NCBI GenBank assembly: GCA_002928735.1
Contig: PERL01000009.1
Location: forward strand, 1 to 64,000
Length of the DNA stretch: 64,000 bases
Source of the DNA: Hyphomicrobium sp.
Lineage (GTDB): Bacteria; Pseudomonadota; Alphaproteobacteria; Rhizobiales; Hyphomicrobiaceae
Reading direction: 5' to 3'
The notes under the pieces are model-generated. The model made no database searches, had not been told where the DNA came from, and was given only the letters and a program-made list of their open reading frames with translations. The position numbers and the translations under genes are program-made. This document shows, one piece after another, positions 33,298 through 41,391 of the stretch; position 1 is the first letter of the stretch; each line of letters starts with the position of its first letter.

Positions 33298-33493
33298 CTC
33301 AGAACCCGATCTCTTGGACGATCTGAACGCGCTGACCAACAAAGTTGGGCGGGCCATCGTTGATCCTCGTCTGTCCGATGAGGAGCGCAACGAACTCCGC
33401 AAAGCGCACCACGCTCTAGCTGTGACTGCGTTTGATTACATGCGGCGCACCCATTCAGAACAACTTGCAAAGGAGACGGCACAATGTCTGTAA
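33290..33493 (+). CDS. 67-aa phage protein
   Basis: 67 aa from a GTG preceded by GAGGAGG: (V)DNSEPDLLDDLNALTNKVG, LRKAHHALAVTAFDYMRR. Overlaps the ParB-like gene start by 10 bases. Helical; unknown function. Confidence 0.55.
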   Translation: MDNSEPDLLDDLNALTNKVGRAIVDPRLSDEERNELRKAHHALAVTAFDYMRRTHSEQLAKETAQCL

Positions 33494-34362
33494 ACGTTCA
33501 CACGCTGAAGAGCGAAGCTAGGGGCGCGGTGACGATTGAAGAGACGCTAATTTCACCGAGCGTAGCCGCTGCTTGGCTAGACAAAAACGTCGGCAACCGT
33601 TCTCCGTCCGGCTCCGTAGTTGACCGCTACGCACGAGACATTGCCGCCGGCCGATGGGTTTTGTCTGGTGATCCTATACGCTTTGATGCGGCGGGTAATC
33701 TTCTAGACGGGCAGCACCGCTTGAAGGCGTGCGTTAAGGCCAACACTCCTTTTCGTTCATTCGTAGCGTATGGAATTCCAGCGAACGCTCGCTCTGTGAT
33801 TGACGGCCAGAAGCCACGTCGGGCCAAAGACGTTCTGTTCATGGCCGGGTATCAAAACACGGTTATTCTCGTGACAGCCGCACGTTGGGTAGTTGCGTAT
33901 CGACACGGGTATGAGCGCACAAACAACGAAATTTCCCCGAGCAATCTTGAGATTGAACTTTTGATCGGTCGGCACAAGCAACTTCCTGCGTGCGTGAATC
34001 AAATCCGTGGAGCCATTGGTCCATATCCTGGCCTGATAGCCTTCCTTCATTATGTCAATTCGTTTGTGGCCAAATATCCGGACACCTCTCTTGAGTTTGT
34101 CGAAGTCTTCAAAACCGGTGTCCCGTCGCGCCCCGGATGCCCTGCCCACCGGCTGCGCGAATACTTTATCAAAGAGCGGTCGTCGGGCGTCACTCTGAAG
34201 CGTGAAGACCACTTCCGTCTGCTTGTCGGGACGTGGAATGCATTTATTGGCCAAGGCGAAGTAACACGGCTTTCGAAGCCAAAAAGCGTTTGGCTTTACG
34301 GCGTCGATAAAGACCGCCTATGGGTTCCCGATAGCCTCAAGCCTGAACAGGCTGCCCCATGA
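33484..34362 (+). CDS. ParB/DGQHR-type early phage protein
   Basis: 292 aa. Residues 40-100 read NRSPSGSVVDRYARDIAAG ... WVLSGDPIRFDA ... LLDGQHRLKACVKA, the DGQHR-type motif of phage ParB-like proteins. The C-terminal part (VNQIRGAIGPYPGLIAFLHYV) is family-typical helical. Possible nuclease or partition-like role. ATGA overlap with the next gene. Confidence 0.7.
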   Translation: MSVNVHTLKSEARGAVTIEETLISPSVAAAWLDKNVGNRSPSGSVVDRYARDIAAGRWVLSGDPIRFDAAGNLLDGQHRLKACVKANTPFRSFVAYGIPANARSVIDGQKPRRAKDVLFMAGYQNTVILVTAARWVVAYRHGYERTNNEISPSNLEIELLIGRHKQLPACVNQIRGAIGPYPGLIAFLHYVNSFVAKYPDTSLEFVEVFKTGVPSRPGCPAHRLREYFIKERSSGVTLKREDHFRLLVGTWNAFIGQGEVTRLSKPKSVWLYGVDKDRLWVPDSLKPEQAAP

Positions 34363-34798
34363 ACGATCTAGCCCCAAACGACTATGACGAGCGGTTTCGG
34401 CTCGCAAAGTTGCCGGCAAGGTTACGTCTGGAAATTATAGGCAAATCCGTATCGATGGAAAATTATACATGGCACATCGATTGATTTGGCTAATCCACTA
34501 CGGCAAATGGCCAGCCAAGTTTGTTGACCACGTCAACGGTGACGGTTTGGACAATCGCCTTGTCAACCTGCGCCTTGCTTCGCACGCAGAGAACAACAGA
34601 AACTGCCGAACGTACCGGAGCAACACATCAGGTATCAAGGGTGTCAGCTTCCACCGCACTTGGAACAAGTGGCAAGCCCACATCCAGACTGACGGCAAGC
34701 AACGGTTCTTAGGATCATTCAAAACAAAGGACGAGGCTGCTCAGGCTTATCGCGAAGCCTCGAAGATGTATCACGGTGAGTTTGGGAGGTTCGAATGA
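34359..34798 (+). pseudogene. Frameshifted AP2/HNH endonuclease gene
   Basis: ATG 34359 (ATGA overlap) reads MNDLAPNDYDERFRLAKLPA then stops at 34484. The -1 frame carries ARKVAGKVTSGNYRQIRIDG ... YMAHRLIWLIHYGKWP and the HNH core DHVNGDGLDNRLVNLR, then an AP2 DNA-binding domain (GIKGVSFHRTWNKWQAHIQT). The domain begins upstream of the first in-frame ATG (34469), so one base has been gained or lost or ribosomes shift. From 34469 a 109-aa product is possible. Confidence 0.6.
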
Positions 34799-35040
34799 CC
34801 ACCCACGCTGCACACTCCCACGCCGCGCTTGAACGCCGCGACAAGTGGGATGCCCTCACAAGCCTCGCTGAACTTGTCGAGACGGTGAGCAAGGACGCGA
34901 AAGACACCGCCGCAAAACTGAACGAAGCGCGGTTAGTTTTGGCGATGGCTGATGACGTGATCCGCAAAGGAACGTGGCACCCATCCCATCAGAACCAAGT
35001 GGCCGGCGTCCGGTCTCAGATCAGAGCGGTAATCAAATGA
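34795..35040 (+). CDS. 81-aa helical phage protein
   Basis: 81 aa: MTTHAAHSHAALERRDKWDA and a long helix (ELVETVSKDAKDTAAKLNEA). ATGA overlaps at both ends. Unknown function. Confidence 0.6.
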   Translation: MTTHAAHSHAALERRDKWDALTSLAELVETVSKDAKDTAAKLNEARLVLAMADDVIRKGTWHPSHQNQVAGVRSQIRAVIK

Positions 35041-35135
35041 TTTGGACCGTTCTCGTGTTCGCCGCCGGCGTTTGGTGCGGCTGGTATTTCTCAGTGATGA
35101 TTGATGACCGGTTAGCGCCGAAAGGTGACGAATGA
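35037..35135 (+). CDS. 32-aa membrane protein
   Basis: MIWTVLVFAAGVWCGWYFSV then MIDDRLAPKGDE. One membrane helix. ATG overlaps the upstream stop, TGA overlaps the next ATG. Unknown role. Confidence 0.55.
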   Translation: MIWTVLVFAAGVWCGWYFSVMIDDRLAPKGDE

Positions 35136-35281
35136 CAGAAATTCTGATGTGGGCGGCTCTGTTCTTTGGAAGCGGCTTTGCCGGTGGGTTTTTTGGCGTC
35201 GTGTGCGGTGTCATCGCCGTACGCATGGTCAAGGGGCCAAGGCGTCGGCCCGTCGTCATGGATGAATGGAGGGGTCTGTGA
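35132..35281 (+). CDS. 49-aa glycine-rich membrane protein
   Basis: MTEILMWAALFFGSGFAGGF then FGVVCGVIAV and a basic tail (KGPRRRP). Membrane-spanning glycine zipper. ATGA at the start; next gene begins at a GTG overlapping its stop (GTGA). Could be a partner of the glycosyltransferase that follows. Confidence 0.55.
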   Translation: MTEILMWAALFFGSGFAGGFFGVVCGVIAVRMVKGPRRRPVVMDEWRGL

Positions 35282-35874
35282 GTTATATCGTTTGCGGATG
35301 GTACACGTCCGACTACCGGCATTGGCTTGATACGCTGATCCCATCGCTTGAGGCCCACGGTGCCCCGCATGACTTTGTTGAAGTCGCCAAAGCTGCTGGA
35401 GGGTGGGAGCGAAACACGATGCGCAAGCCGGCGCAGATCGCCGCCGCGTTTGATCGCCACCCGGAAACGACTGTCATTTTCATAGACGTGGACTGCACGG
35501 TGCTGTCCCCGCTCGATGAACTTGCCGGCATCAGCGGCGACATCGGCGTTTACATCCGCACGCGATTTCGCTCCAACGGAGAACCGAAACTTGGGCCGCG
35601 ATCCGGTACGATGGTTTTTCAGCCGACGATTGGCGCGCGGCGATTTGTCGAGGCTTGGATCGCTGAGGGCCGCAACGCTGCAAACTATGGCGTCGATCAG
35701 GACAGTCTTGCCGTCGCGCTCGGCCGGGTGCCGGGGCTGTCTGTAACGACGCTCGGCGTCGAGTGGTGCGCCGTGCCGGCCGACAAATGCCCAGCGCCAA
35801 AGATATTGCACGATAGCGCCAGCCGAAATTCAAAAACGCCACTCTGGCGTCGGTGGACGGGGTTGGCGGCATGA
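35278..35874 (+). CDS. Phage GT-A-like glycosyltransferase
   Basis: 198 aa, GTG start overlapping the membrane-gene stop. IVCGWYTSDYRHWLDTLIPS opening, VIFIDVDCTVL with the DxD motif D70-V-D72 that binds metal and nucleotide-sugar, and YGVDQDSLAVALG (acceptor-side motif of such nucleotide-diphospho-sugar transferases). Small and soluble; the preceding 49-aa protein may anchor it. Acceptor (DNA base, protein or surface sugar) unknown. Confidence 0.6.
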   Translation: MSYIVCGWYTSDYRHWLDTLIPSLEAHGAPHDFVEVAKAAGGWERNTMRKPAQIAAAFDRHPETTVIFIDVDCTVLSPLDELAGISGDIGVYIRTRFRSNGEPKLGPRSGTMVFQPTIGARRFVEAWIAEGRNAANYGVDQDSLAVALGRVPGLSVTTLGVEWCAVPADKCPAPKILHDSASRNSKTPLWRRWTGLAA

Positions 35875-36236
35875 CACACGATCCCTATTCCGTAACGCCG
35901 CGCAAGCCGCTGACCGACAAACAGCGGTTGCAGCTCTTCATCCGACACCAAGGCATCTGCTGCCTGTGCGGTCTGAAGATCGATGGCGTGAAAGAAATGT
36001 GGGACGAACATATCAACCCACTCTGGCGGGATGGCGACAACGAAGCGGAGAACAGAGCCCCGGCGCACGCCAAATGCGCAAGGCTCAAGACAAAGCAGGA
36101 AGCCCCCGAACGGGCCAAGGGCCGCGACGTTGCGGAGTTTCATTTTGGGGCCAAGAGGGCAAAGACAAAACCGATGCCGTGCGGGCGTCGATCAAGGTTC
36201 AAGAAGAAGATGAACGGCGAAGTAGTGGAGAGATAG
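35871..36236 (+). CDS. HNH endonuclease
   Basis: 121 aa. Zinc-binding CCLCG (residues 30-34) and EMWDEHINPLWRDGDN followed by NRAPAHAKCARLK, the HNH order of small phage nucleases. ATG overlaps the glycosyltransferase stop. C-terminus is very basic (RRSRFKKKMNG). May act in packaging, recombination or as a homing nuclease. Confidence 0.75.
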   Translation: MTHDPYSVTPRKPLTDKQRLQLFIRHQGICCLCGLKIDGVKEMWDEHINPLWRDGDNEAENRAPAHAKCARLKTKQEAPERAKGRDVAEFHFGAKRAKTKPMPCGRRSRFKKKMNGEVVER

Positions 36237-36239
36237 AAA

Positions 36240-36458
36240 ATGCCGGGGGTCACGAACAACAATTACAACCTGAATCCGAAGTTAAAACGTCTGCGCAAGA
36301 TTGACCGCATGATGGAAACACTACGGCGTCGCGCGCGGACACTTCAAAAAGAACGGCTTTCAATAGTGGGGGCAATGTATGGCACAGGAAATGAGAATAA
36401 CGCTTCGACTGATCGAGCTAAAGGGCGGGGGCTTCATCATAGCCGAGGAAACACTTAG
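36240..36458 (+). CDS. Small basic phage protein
   Basis: 72 aa: MPGVTNNNYNLNPKLKRLRK, a basic coiled helix (RMMETLRRRARTLQKER). GGAGAG precedes the start by 6 bases. The last third overlaps the next gene, so the C-terminus may be partly a shadow. Confidence 0.45.
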   Translation: MPGVTNNNYNLNPKLKRLRKIDRMMETLRRRARTLQKERLSIVGAMYGTGNENNASTDRAKGRGLHHSRGNT

Positions 36459-36645
36459 CGGCGATCAAGTGGACTTTGACGCAACGCAGGCCGTGTCAAC
36501 GATTGATGAGGCGTGCGGGTCTGTGCAGCGGATTTTGCGAACGTGGGCCGATGACTGCAAACGGCTCAAGTTGGCCCGAGAGCAAGACGAAAACGTGATC
36601 CCGTTGAAAAAGGCCCCCCGGCTTTGGTGGAGGAATGCGGGATGA
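36379..36645 (+). CDS. 88-aa phage protein
   Basis: 88 aa: MAQEMRITLRLIELKGGGFI and a helical end. Overlaps the previous gene by 80 bases and the excisionase start by 4 (ATGA). Unknown. Confidence 0.5.
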   Translation: MAQEMRITLRLIELKGGGFIIAEETLSGDQVDFDATQAVSTIDEACGSVQRILRTWADDCKRLKLAREQDENVIPLKKAPRLWWRNAG

Positions 36646-36965
36646 AGCTCCTCACCATTGACCAAGTGGCTGACCAGTTAATGATGCGGCCCAGGACCGT
36701 TCGCCGGCTGGAAATCCCCTATGCTAAGGTCGGGCGAAAGCGCCTTTACGATCCAAGAGACGTTGAAGCGTATGTCGAAGGGGCAAAGCAATGTCCGTCT
36801 TCAAGCGTGCCGGTTCGCCTTACTACTACTCGGAAATCGTCCACCGAGGGCTTAGGTCTGTCCGCAGCACTAAGACTAGCTCCCGCCGGGAGGCGGAAGC
36901 CTTCGACCGAGAACACAAAAAGCAGATCGTTGCAAAAGCTGGAAAGCCCAAGCGGCCAAGTCTAA
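36642..36965 (+). CDS. xis: Excisionase-like HTH protein
   Basis: 107 aa: MKLLTIDQVADQLMMRPRTV then RRLEIPYAKVGRKRLYDPRDVEAY, the MerR/excisionase winged helix fold. The last 58 residues (CPSSSVPVRLTTTRKSSTEG) overlap the integrase start by 175 bases; this Ser/Thr-rich ending is found in related proteins, so the overlap may be real. Directs excision with the integrase. Confidence 0.75.
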   Translation: MKLLTIDQVADQLMMRPRTVRRLEIPYAKVGRKRLYDPRDVEAYVEGAKQCPSSSVPVRLTTTRKSSTEGLGLSAALRLAPAGRRKPSTENTKSRSLQKLESPSGQV

Positions 36966-37810
36966 CGGTTGACGAGGCTTGCGGGCGATATTGGATAGAG
37001 AAGGGGCAGCACCTTGGCTGGGCAGAGCACGTCGGAAGACATCTTAAGTGGATCGTGGCCACGGTCGGAACGCTACCCATCGCTGCCGTGGACAATGTGG
37101 CGGTCGGAACTATCGTTGATTCTCGGAGGGATGCGGGAGCCGGCGCGGCGGGAGTTAATAGAACTCTTGCTGTCCTTCGCCAGGTCATGGGCCGCTGTCA
37201 GAAAGCGTGGGGCGTCGAAGTCCAACACATCGACTGGAAAGCCCACTTCCAAAAAGAGCCCAAAGGCCGCGTCAGATGGCTCACGCCGGCCGAAGCGCAA
37301 AGGCTCTGCGAAGCCCTCCCCGAGCACGTCCGGCTTGCCGTCGAATGGTCGCTCTACACGGGGACGCGGAAAGGCGAAACGTACGGATTGAGGTGGTCGG
37401 ATGTGGACTTGGAACGTGGGCAGGTTTCAGTTCGGGGCAAGACTGGGCCGCGATCAGTTTGGTTATCAGCCGAGGCGCGGGCCGTTCTCTCCCGCTGTTC
37501 GCGACGGGGCCTATTTGTGTTTGATCGGACCAATCACCGGAAGCATTTCGCAAAGGCGGTGGAGAATACGGGACTTGTCGATTTTCACTGGCACGATCTG
37601 CGCCACACACATGCTACGTGGTTACGGCAAGGCGGTGCTCCGCTCGAAATTGTTGCCCGCTCCCTTGGACATTCCACTATCCAGGTTACGCAACGCTACG
37701 CACACGTCGATGACCAGGAAGTCAAAGACGCACTCAGGAACCTTCCGAGTCTCACGCCAAGCGCAACGAACGTCGTTCCGATAAAGTCACGCGCCCAAAA
37801 ACCGAAGTAA
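36791..37810 (+). CDS. int: Tyrosine-type site-specific integrase
   Basis: 339 aa. N-terminal arm-binding and core-binding domain (residues 1-155), then the catalytic domain with R193 (YTGTRKGET), H268-x-x-R271 (HDLRHTHATWL), H294 (GHSTIQVTQ) and Y303 (RYAH). The order and length match lambda-type integrases. It is the last gene of the early operon and points at the tRNA-Lys attachment site 70 bases downstream. Confidence 0.93.
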   Translation: MSVFKRAGSPYYYSEIVHRGLRSVRSTKTSSRREAEAFDREHKKQIVAKAGKPKRPSLTVDEACGRYWIEKGQHLGWAEHVGRHLKWIVATVGTLPIAAVDNVAVGTIVDSRRDAGAGAAGVNRTLAVLRQVMGRCQKAWGVEVQHIDWKAHFQKEPKGRVRWLTPAEAQRLCEALPEHVRLAVEWSLYTGTRKGETYGLRWSDVDLERGQVSVRGKTGPRSVWLSAEARAVLSRCSRRGLFVFDRTNHRKHFAKAVENTGLVDFHWHDLRHTHATWLRQGGAPLEIVARSLGHSTIQVTQRYAHVDDQEVKDALRNLPSLTPSATNVVPIKSRAQKPK

Positions 37811-37832
37811 CCAACAATCGCCCCAACACAAC

Positions 37833-37863
37833 AAAAAGCCCCATTGAATTTGCGGGGCTTTTT
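37833..37863. terminator. Bidirectional terminator after the integrase
   Basis: AAAAAGCCCC pairs with GGGGCTTTTT around an 11-base loop; symmetrical, so it ends transcription from both sides and insulates the prophage from the host tRNA side. Confidence 0.85.
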
Positions 37864-37877
37864 CTATTTCTGTGCGG

Positions 37878-37916
37878 GATTAAAAGTCACGTGCTCTACC
37901 ACTGAGCTACCGGCCC
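37878..37916 (-). tRNA. 5' half of tRNA-Lys(TTT): attR scar
   Basis: Minus strand reads GGGCCGG (acceptor), GCTCAGTGGTAGAGC (D-arm), CGTGA-CTTTTAA-TC (anticodon stem and loop, anticodon TTT). The match to a tRNA stops after two bases of the 3' anticodon stem, and phage DNA follows. The prophage thus entered at the anticodon loop, with the 5' half on the host side. An intact tRNA must be rebuilt at the other end or supplied elsewhere. Confidence 0.8.
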
Positions 37917-38106
37917 ATTCGTGCGCTGCTTGTAGGGGGGCTTCTCATGGGGGTCAAGGCGACGCCGGGGGACCTTTCCGCGGTTCTTTTCAAGGCTGTC
38001 CGCGGCGCAATCACGCGGCCACCCCGCCCCCGATCCAATTTGCCGCCTGACCAGCCGCCGTGCTTGGGCTATGAGGGGCGCCCGACCGGCGATTTCGCCA
38101 CCCGTG

Positions 38107-39084
38107 ATGAGCATGCAGCCCGCCTCCGATATCGAAGCGACGAGCCCTGTTCCCAACGCCCGGTCCGACCGGCCGGTTGACCGCCCGCGCGCCATCGCCC
38201 TCATGATTCTGGCGATCACGTTTTTCTCCGCGCTCGACACGTCCGCCAAATATTTAGGCGCCCACTACGGCCTGCCCGTCACGCAAGTCGCCTGGTCCCG
38301 TTTCATCGGCCAGTTCATGGCCCTGATGGTTCTGGTGCCCGTGTTCGGGTCGCTTTCCTTGCCCGACCTCTTCCGCACCAAGCACCTCAAACTCCAGCTT
38401 GTGCGCTCCGTCCTGATGGCGTCGACGACGGTCCTGAACTTCCTGGCACTCCAAACGCTTCGTCTCGATCAGGCCATCACCATCGTTTTCCTGGCCCCGT
38501 TGGTGGTAGCCCTCCTCGCCGGACCCTTCCTCGGCGAATGGGTCGGATGGCGCCGCCTCGTCGCCATCGCCGTCGGCTTTACCGGCGTCGCTGTCGCCAT
38601 GGCGCCCACAGACCTCACCGCCGGAACCACAGGCTTCAACATCGGCGTCCTCTATTCTCTATCCGCCATGCTCGCCTATGCCCTGTTCATGCTGCTAACC
38701 CGCTACATGGCCGCCTTCGACCCGCCCATGGTGACGCTCTTCTATTCCATGTTCGTCGGCACGTTCCTCGGCGCGCCATTGGCCTATCTTGCCTGGACCA
38801 CGCCCCCCGATCTCCAAGCCTGGCTCATGCTGGCAAGCCTCGGCTTCTTCGGCGGCATGGGACATTGGTTGTTTCTGCATGCCTACCGCCTCGCCCCCGC
38901 CTCGGCCGTCGCGCCCTTCCTGTACTTCCAGCTTATCTCGATGATTTCATTCGGGTATCTCGTGTTCTCCGACATCCCGGACGCCCAAACCCTGGTAGGA
39001 GCCGCAATTGTCGTCGCATCTGGAATATATCTTTTCCATCGCGAACGAATATCGGCCCCTCCATCCCCGCCGCCGCAGAATTAG
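38107..39084 (+). CDS. DMT-family transporter (EamA type)
   Basis: 325 aa with ten membrane helices in two EamA repeats; opening helix AIALMILAITFFSALDTSAK. Family exports metabolites. The ATG at 38107 was chosen over an earlier start since the upstream part is not protein-like. First host gene beyond the prophage. Confidence 0.85.
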   Translation: MSMQPASDIEATSPVPNARSDRPVDRPRAIALMILAITFFSALDTSAKYLGAHYGLPVTQVAWSRFIGQFMALMVLVPVFGSLSLPDLFRTKHLKLQLVRSVLMASTTVLNFLALQTLRLDQAITIVFLAPLVVALLAGPFLGEWVGWRRLVAIAVGFTGVAVAMAPTDLTAGTTGFNIGVLYSLSAMLAYALFMLLTRYMAAFDPPMVTLFYSMFVGTFLGAPLAYLAWTTPPDLQAWLMLASLGFFGGMGHWLFLHAYRLAPASAVAPFLYFQLISMISFGYLVFSDIPDAQTLVGAAIVVASGIYLFHRERISAPPSPPPQN

Positions 39085-39276
39085 TCAGTAACTTCAACTG
39101 CGCCGCTGCACGCACGCACCATTATGCTGATCCATGACAGATTTAACTGTCAGCACACCCTGACACTTTGGGTTGCTTAGAAAACGGTTTCGGGGCAAAT
39201 TCCGCGACAAGTTGGCGCGCGGTTGACTGCTTGCCCCGCCGGGGCCCGGACCCGCCAACACCGGAGGGGCTATGCC

Positions 39277-39411
39277 ATGCACCGGCCCGAGCATCAAAAA
39301 AGTCAAAGTCGAACCAGCGGCCCCGACGAGTGGGTCCGCCGTTTGACCATTTTTCTGGGCGCGCCCCTGGCTATGCTGGTCTCCGGCCTAGCCCTGATCC
39401 AGTTCCTCTAG
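39277..39411 (+). CDS. 44-aa membrane protein
   Basis: MHRPEHQKSQSRTSGPDEWV then RRLTIFLGAPLAMLVSGLAL. GGAGGGG 7 bases before the ATG. Single C-terminal membrane helix. Unknown function. Confidence 0.5.
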   Translation: MHRPEHQKSQSRTSGPDEWVRRLTIFLGAPLAMLVSGLALIQFL

Positions 39412-39448
39412 GGATTGACGTCTTCTCGGCAACATGAGTGAAACCAGC

Positions 39449-39491
39449 ACTCCGGCGGCGCGTAGGTTCAAGCACGCCACCGGAGTTTTTT
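39449..39491 (+). terminator. Rho-independent terminator directly before a start codon
   Basis: ACTCCGG and CCGGAGT with inner GGCG/CGCC pairs, then TTTTTT, and the ATG of the DUF1223 gene follows at once. It ends transcription of the 44-aa gene, but its T-run is the leader of the next gene. Confidence 0.65.
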
Positions 39492-40226
39492 ATGCGCCTC
39501 GCTCTCGCCCTCGCACTGTCGCTCGCAGCCAGTCCAACAGCCAATGCCAACGACCGCGTCACCGGCGTCGTGGAATTGTTCACAAGCCAGGGCTGCTCGT
39601 CGTGCCCGCCAGCCGATGCCCTCATCGAAGACCTCGCCCGGCTGAAGTCACTCGCCGTCCTCTCGTTCCCCGTCGATTATTGGGACCGGCTCGGCTGGAA
39701 GGATACGTACGGCTCCCCGGCTCATTCGGCGCGACAGCGCGCCTATGCAAGCGCCCGCGGCGACCGCTCCGTTTACACACCCCAGGTCGTCGTGAATGGC
39801 ACCCACCACATGAACGGGGCCGACCGCGCCGAAATTGAAAACAACCTGCAGGCCCTGCGCGCGCAGTTGGCCGTAGCCGTCGGCATCACACACGCGAACG
39901 GCTCACTGCGCATTGCAGTGGGCGCAGCACCCGCCGGTCTATCGGCCGCAGCCCGCGCCGCCACAGTCGTCTTGATGCCTTACCTCGCTCGGCGCGACGT
40001 TGCGATCGGACGCGGCGAAAATGCCAGCCGGAAGATCACCTACACGAACATCGTCCGCGATATCCGCCCCATTGGAGATTGGAATGGCGAACCCCGGACC
40101 ATCGAGGTCCCCATCGCCTCTTTGAACGGTGCCGATGGCGCCGTCGTCCTTTTGCAAACGGGCGAGGGCAATGCACCCGGCCCGGTCATCGGCGCCGCCC
40201 AGATCAAGCTCACTCCGTCCAATTAG
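39492..40226 (+). CDS. Secreted DUF1223 thioredoxin-like protein
   Basis: 244 aa: signal peptide LALALALSLAASPTANA, then VVELFTSQGCSSCPPADALI, the DUF1223 CxxC-type motif near residue 40 and SVYTPQVVVNGT. Probably a periplasmic thiol protein. Start uncertain: GTG 39438 would add 18 residues and put the terminator hairpin inside the gene. Confidence 0.82.
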   Translation: MRLALALALSLAASPTANANDRVTGVVELFTSQGCSSCPPADALIEDLARLKSLAVLSFPVDYWDRLGWKDTYGSPAHSARQRAYASARGDRSVYTPQVVVNGTHHMNGADRAEIENNLQALRAQLAVAVGITHANGSLRIAVGAAPAGLSAAARAATVVLMPYLARRDVAIGRGENASRKITYTNIVRDIRPIGDWNGEPRTIEVPIASLNGADGAVVLLQTGEGNAPGPVIGAAQIKLTPSN

Positions 40227-40232
40227 CGCCCG

Positions 40233-41381
40233 TCAGACTTTGCGCTCCAAACGCGCCTTCGTGGCCTCTGCCCAGGCATCGAAGCGGCCCTCAGCAATCG
40301 CTTTCCGCATCGCCGCCATCAGGTCTTGATAGAAAACCGTATTCACCCACGACAGGATCATCGCGCCCAGATACTCGCCCGACTTAACGAGATGGTGCAG
40401 GTACGCGCGCGAATAATCCCGCGCCGCCGGACACGTACTCTCCGGATCGAGCGGCGCCAGATCCTCGGCATGCCGGGCATTATGCAGGTTGACCCGCCCA
40501 TCCCAAGTGAAGGCCGTCCCATGCCGCCCGTTCCGCGTCGGCATCACGCAATCGAACATGTCGATGCCCCGCCGCACGCTCTCAATCAGATCGAGCGGCG
40601 TCCCCACCCCCATGAGATAGCGCGGCTTCTCCGCCGGCAAATGCGGCAGCGTCTCTTCAAGCGTCGCCACCATCGCCTCATGTCCTTCGCCGACCGCCAG
40701 CCCACCGACCGCGTATCCCGGAAAATCCATCTCCACGAGCGCGCGCGCCGACCGTTGCCGCAACTCGGAATCCACCCCGCCCTGCACGATCGCAAACAGC
40801 GCCTGCCCGCGTGTCGCCCCGCCAGCCAGCACTTGCGCCTCGAACGCCCGCTTCGACCGCTCTGCCCAGCGCAGCGACAGCGCCATCGCGCGTTCCACCT
40901 CGCTCCGCTCCGCCGGCAACTCGATGCACTCGTCGAACTGCATCTGGATGTCCGAGCCGAGCAGACACTGGATCTCGATCGACCGCTCCGGCGTCAGCAT
41001 GTGCCGCGATCCGTCGATGTGCGACTGGAACTGCGCGCCTTCCTCCGTGATCTTGCGAATGGTCGCCAGACTCATCACCTGAAACCCGCCGCTGTCGGTC
41101 AAGATCGGCCCATCCCAGCGCATAAATTTATGCAAGCCACCGAGCCGCGCGATCCGCTCCGCGCCGGGCCGCAGCATGAGATGATACGTATTGCCAAGCA
41201 GGATATCGGCGCCCGCCCCCTTCACCTGCTCGGGATAAAGCGCCTTCACGGTCCCCACCGTGCCCACCGGCATGAAGGCCGGCGTGCGGATCACCCCGCG
41301 CGGCGTTTGGATTTCGCCCAGCCGCGCGTTCCCATCCTGCCCCAGCAGTTTGTACCCAAAAGTCTGCACCGTCTGATCCAT
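40233..41381 (-). CDS. tgt: Queuine tRNA-ribosyltransferase (TGT), zinc site lost
   Basis: 382 aa. Catalytic D96 ([11 protein letters not shown]) and nucleophile D277 ([15 protein letters not shown]) are present, so exchange of G34 for preQ1 in tRNA should work. The zinc ligands are not: where the family has C-x-C-x-x-C this has ESTCPAARD (one Cys, C317), and the later His is Val ([10 protein letters not shown]). Follows queA by 10 bases in the same operon; start at the ATG after a GC-rich upstream shadow. Confidence 0.93.
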   Translation of the reverse strand: MDQTVQTFGYKLLGQDGNARLGEIQTPRGVIRTPAFMPVGTVGTVKALYPEQVKGAGADILLGNTYHLMLRPGAERIARLGGLHKFMRWDGPILTDSGGFQVMSLATIRKITEEGAQFQSHIDGSRHMLTPERSIEIQCLLGSDIQMQFDECIELPAERSEVERAMALSLRWAERSKRAFEAQVLAGGATRGQALFAIVQGGVDSELRQRSARALVEMDFPGYAVGGLAVGEGHEAMVATLEETLPHLPAEKPRYLMGVGTPLDLIESVRRGIDMFDCVMPTRNGRHGTAFTWDGRVNLHNARHAEDLAPLDPESTCPAARDYSRAYLHHLVKSGEYLGAMILSWVNTVFYQDLMAAMRKAIAEGRFDAWAEATKARLERKV

Positions 41382-41391
41382 GCCGCGTTGG

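Larger units (their letters stand above)
1..37888. mobile_element. P22-like podovirus prophage (left end outside the window)
   Basis: A continuous phage gene set: late structural and lysis genes on the minus strand (1-22 kb), accessory locus (22-25 kb), replication operon on the minus strand (26-29.8 kb), and repressor, recombination and integration genes on the plus strand (29.9-37.8 kb). The portal, scaffold, capsid, gp4, gp10 and ejection-protein order is that of short-tailed P22-like phages. No contractile or long-tail genes are seen. The right edge is set by the integrase, a terminator and half a tRNA-Lys gene. All key modules look intact, so it could be inducible, but the left end is not visible. 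Confidence 0.93.
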
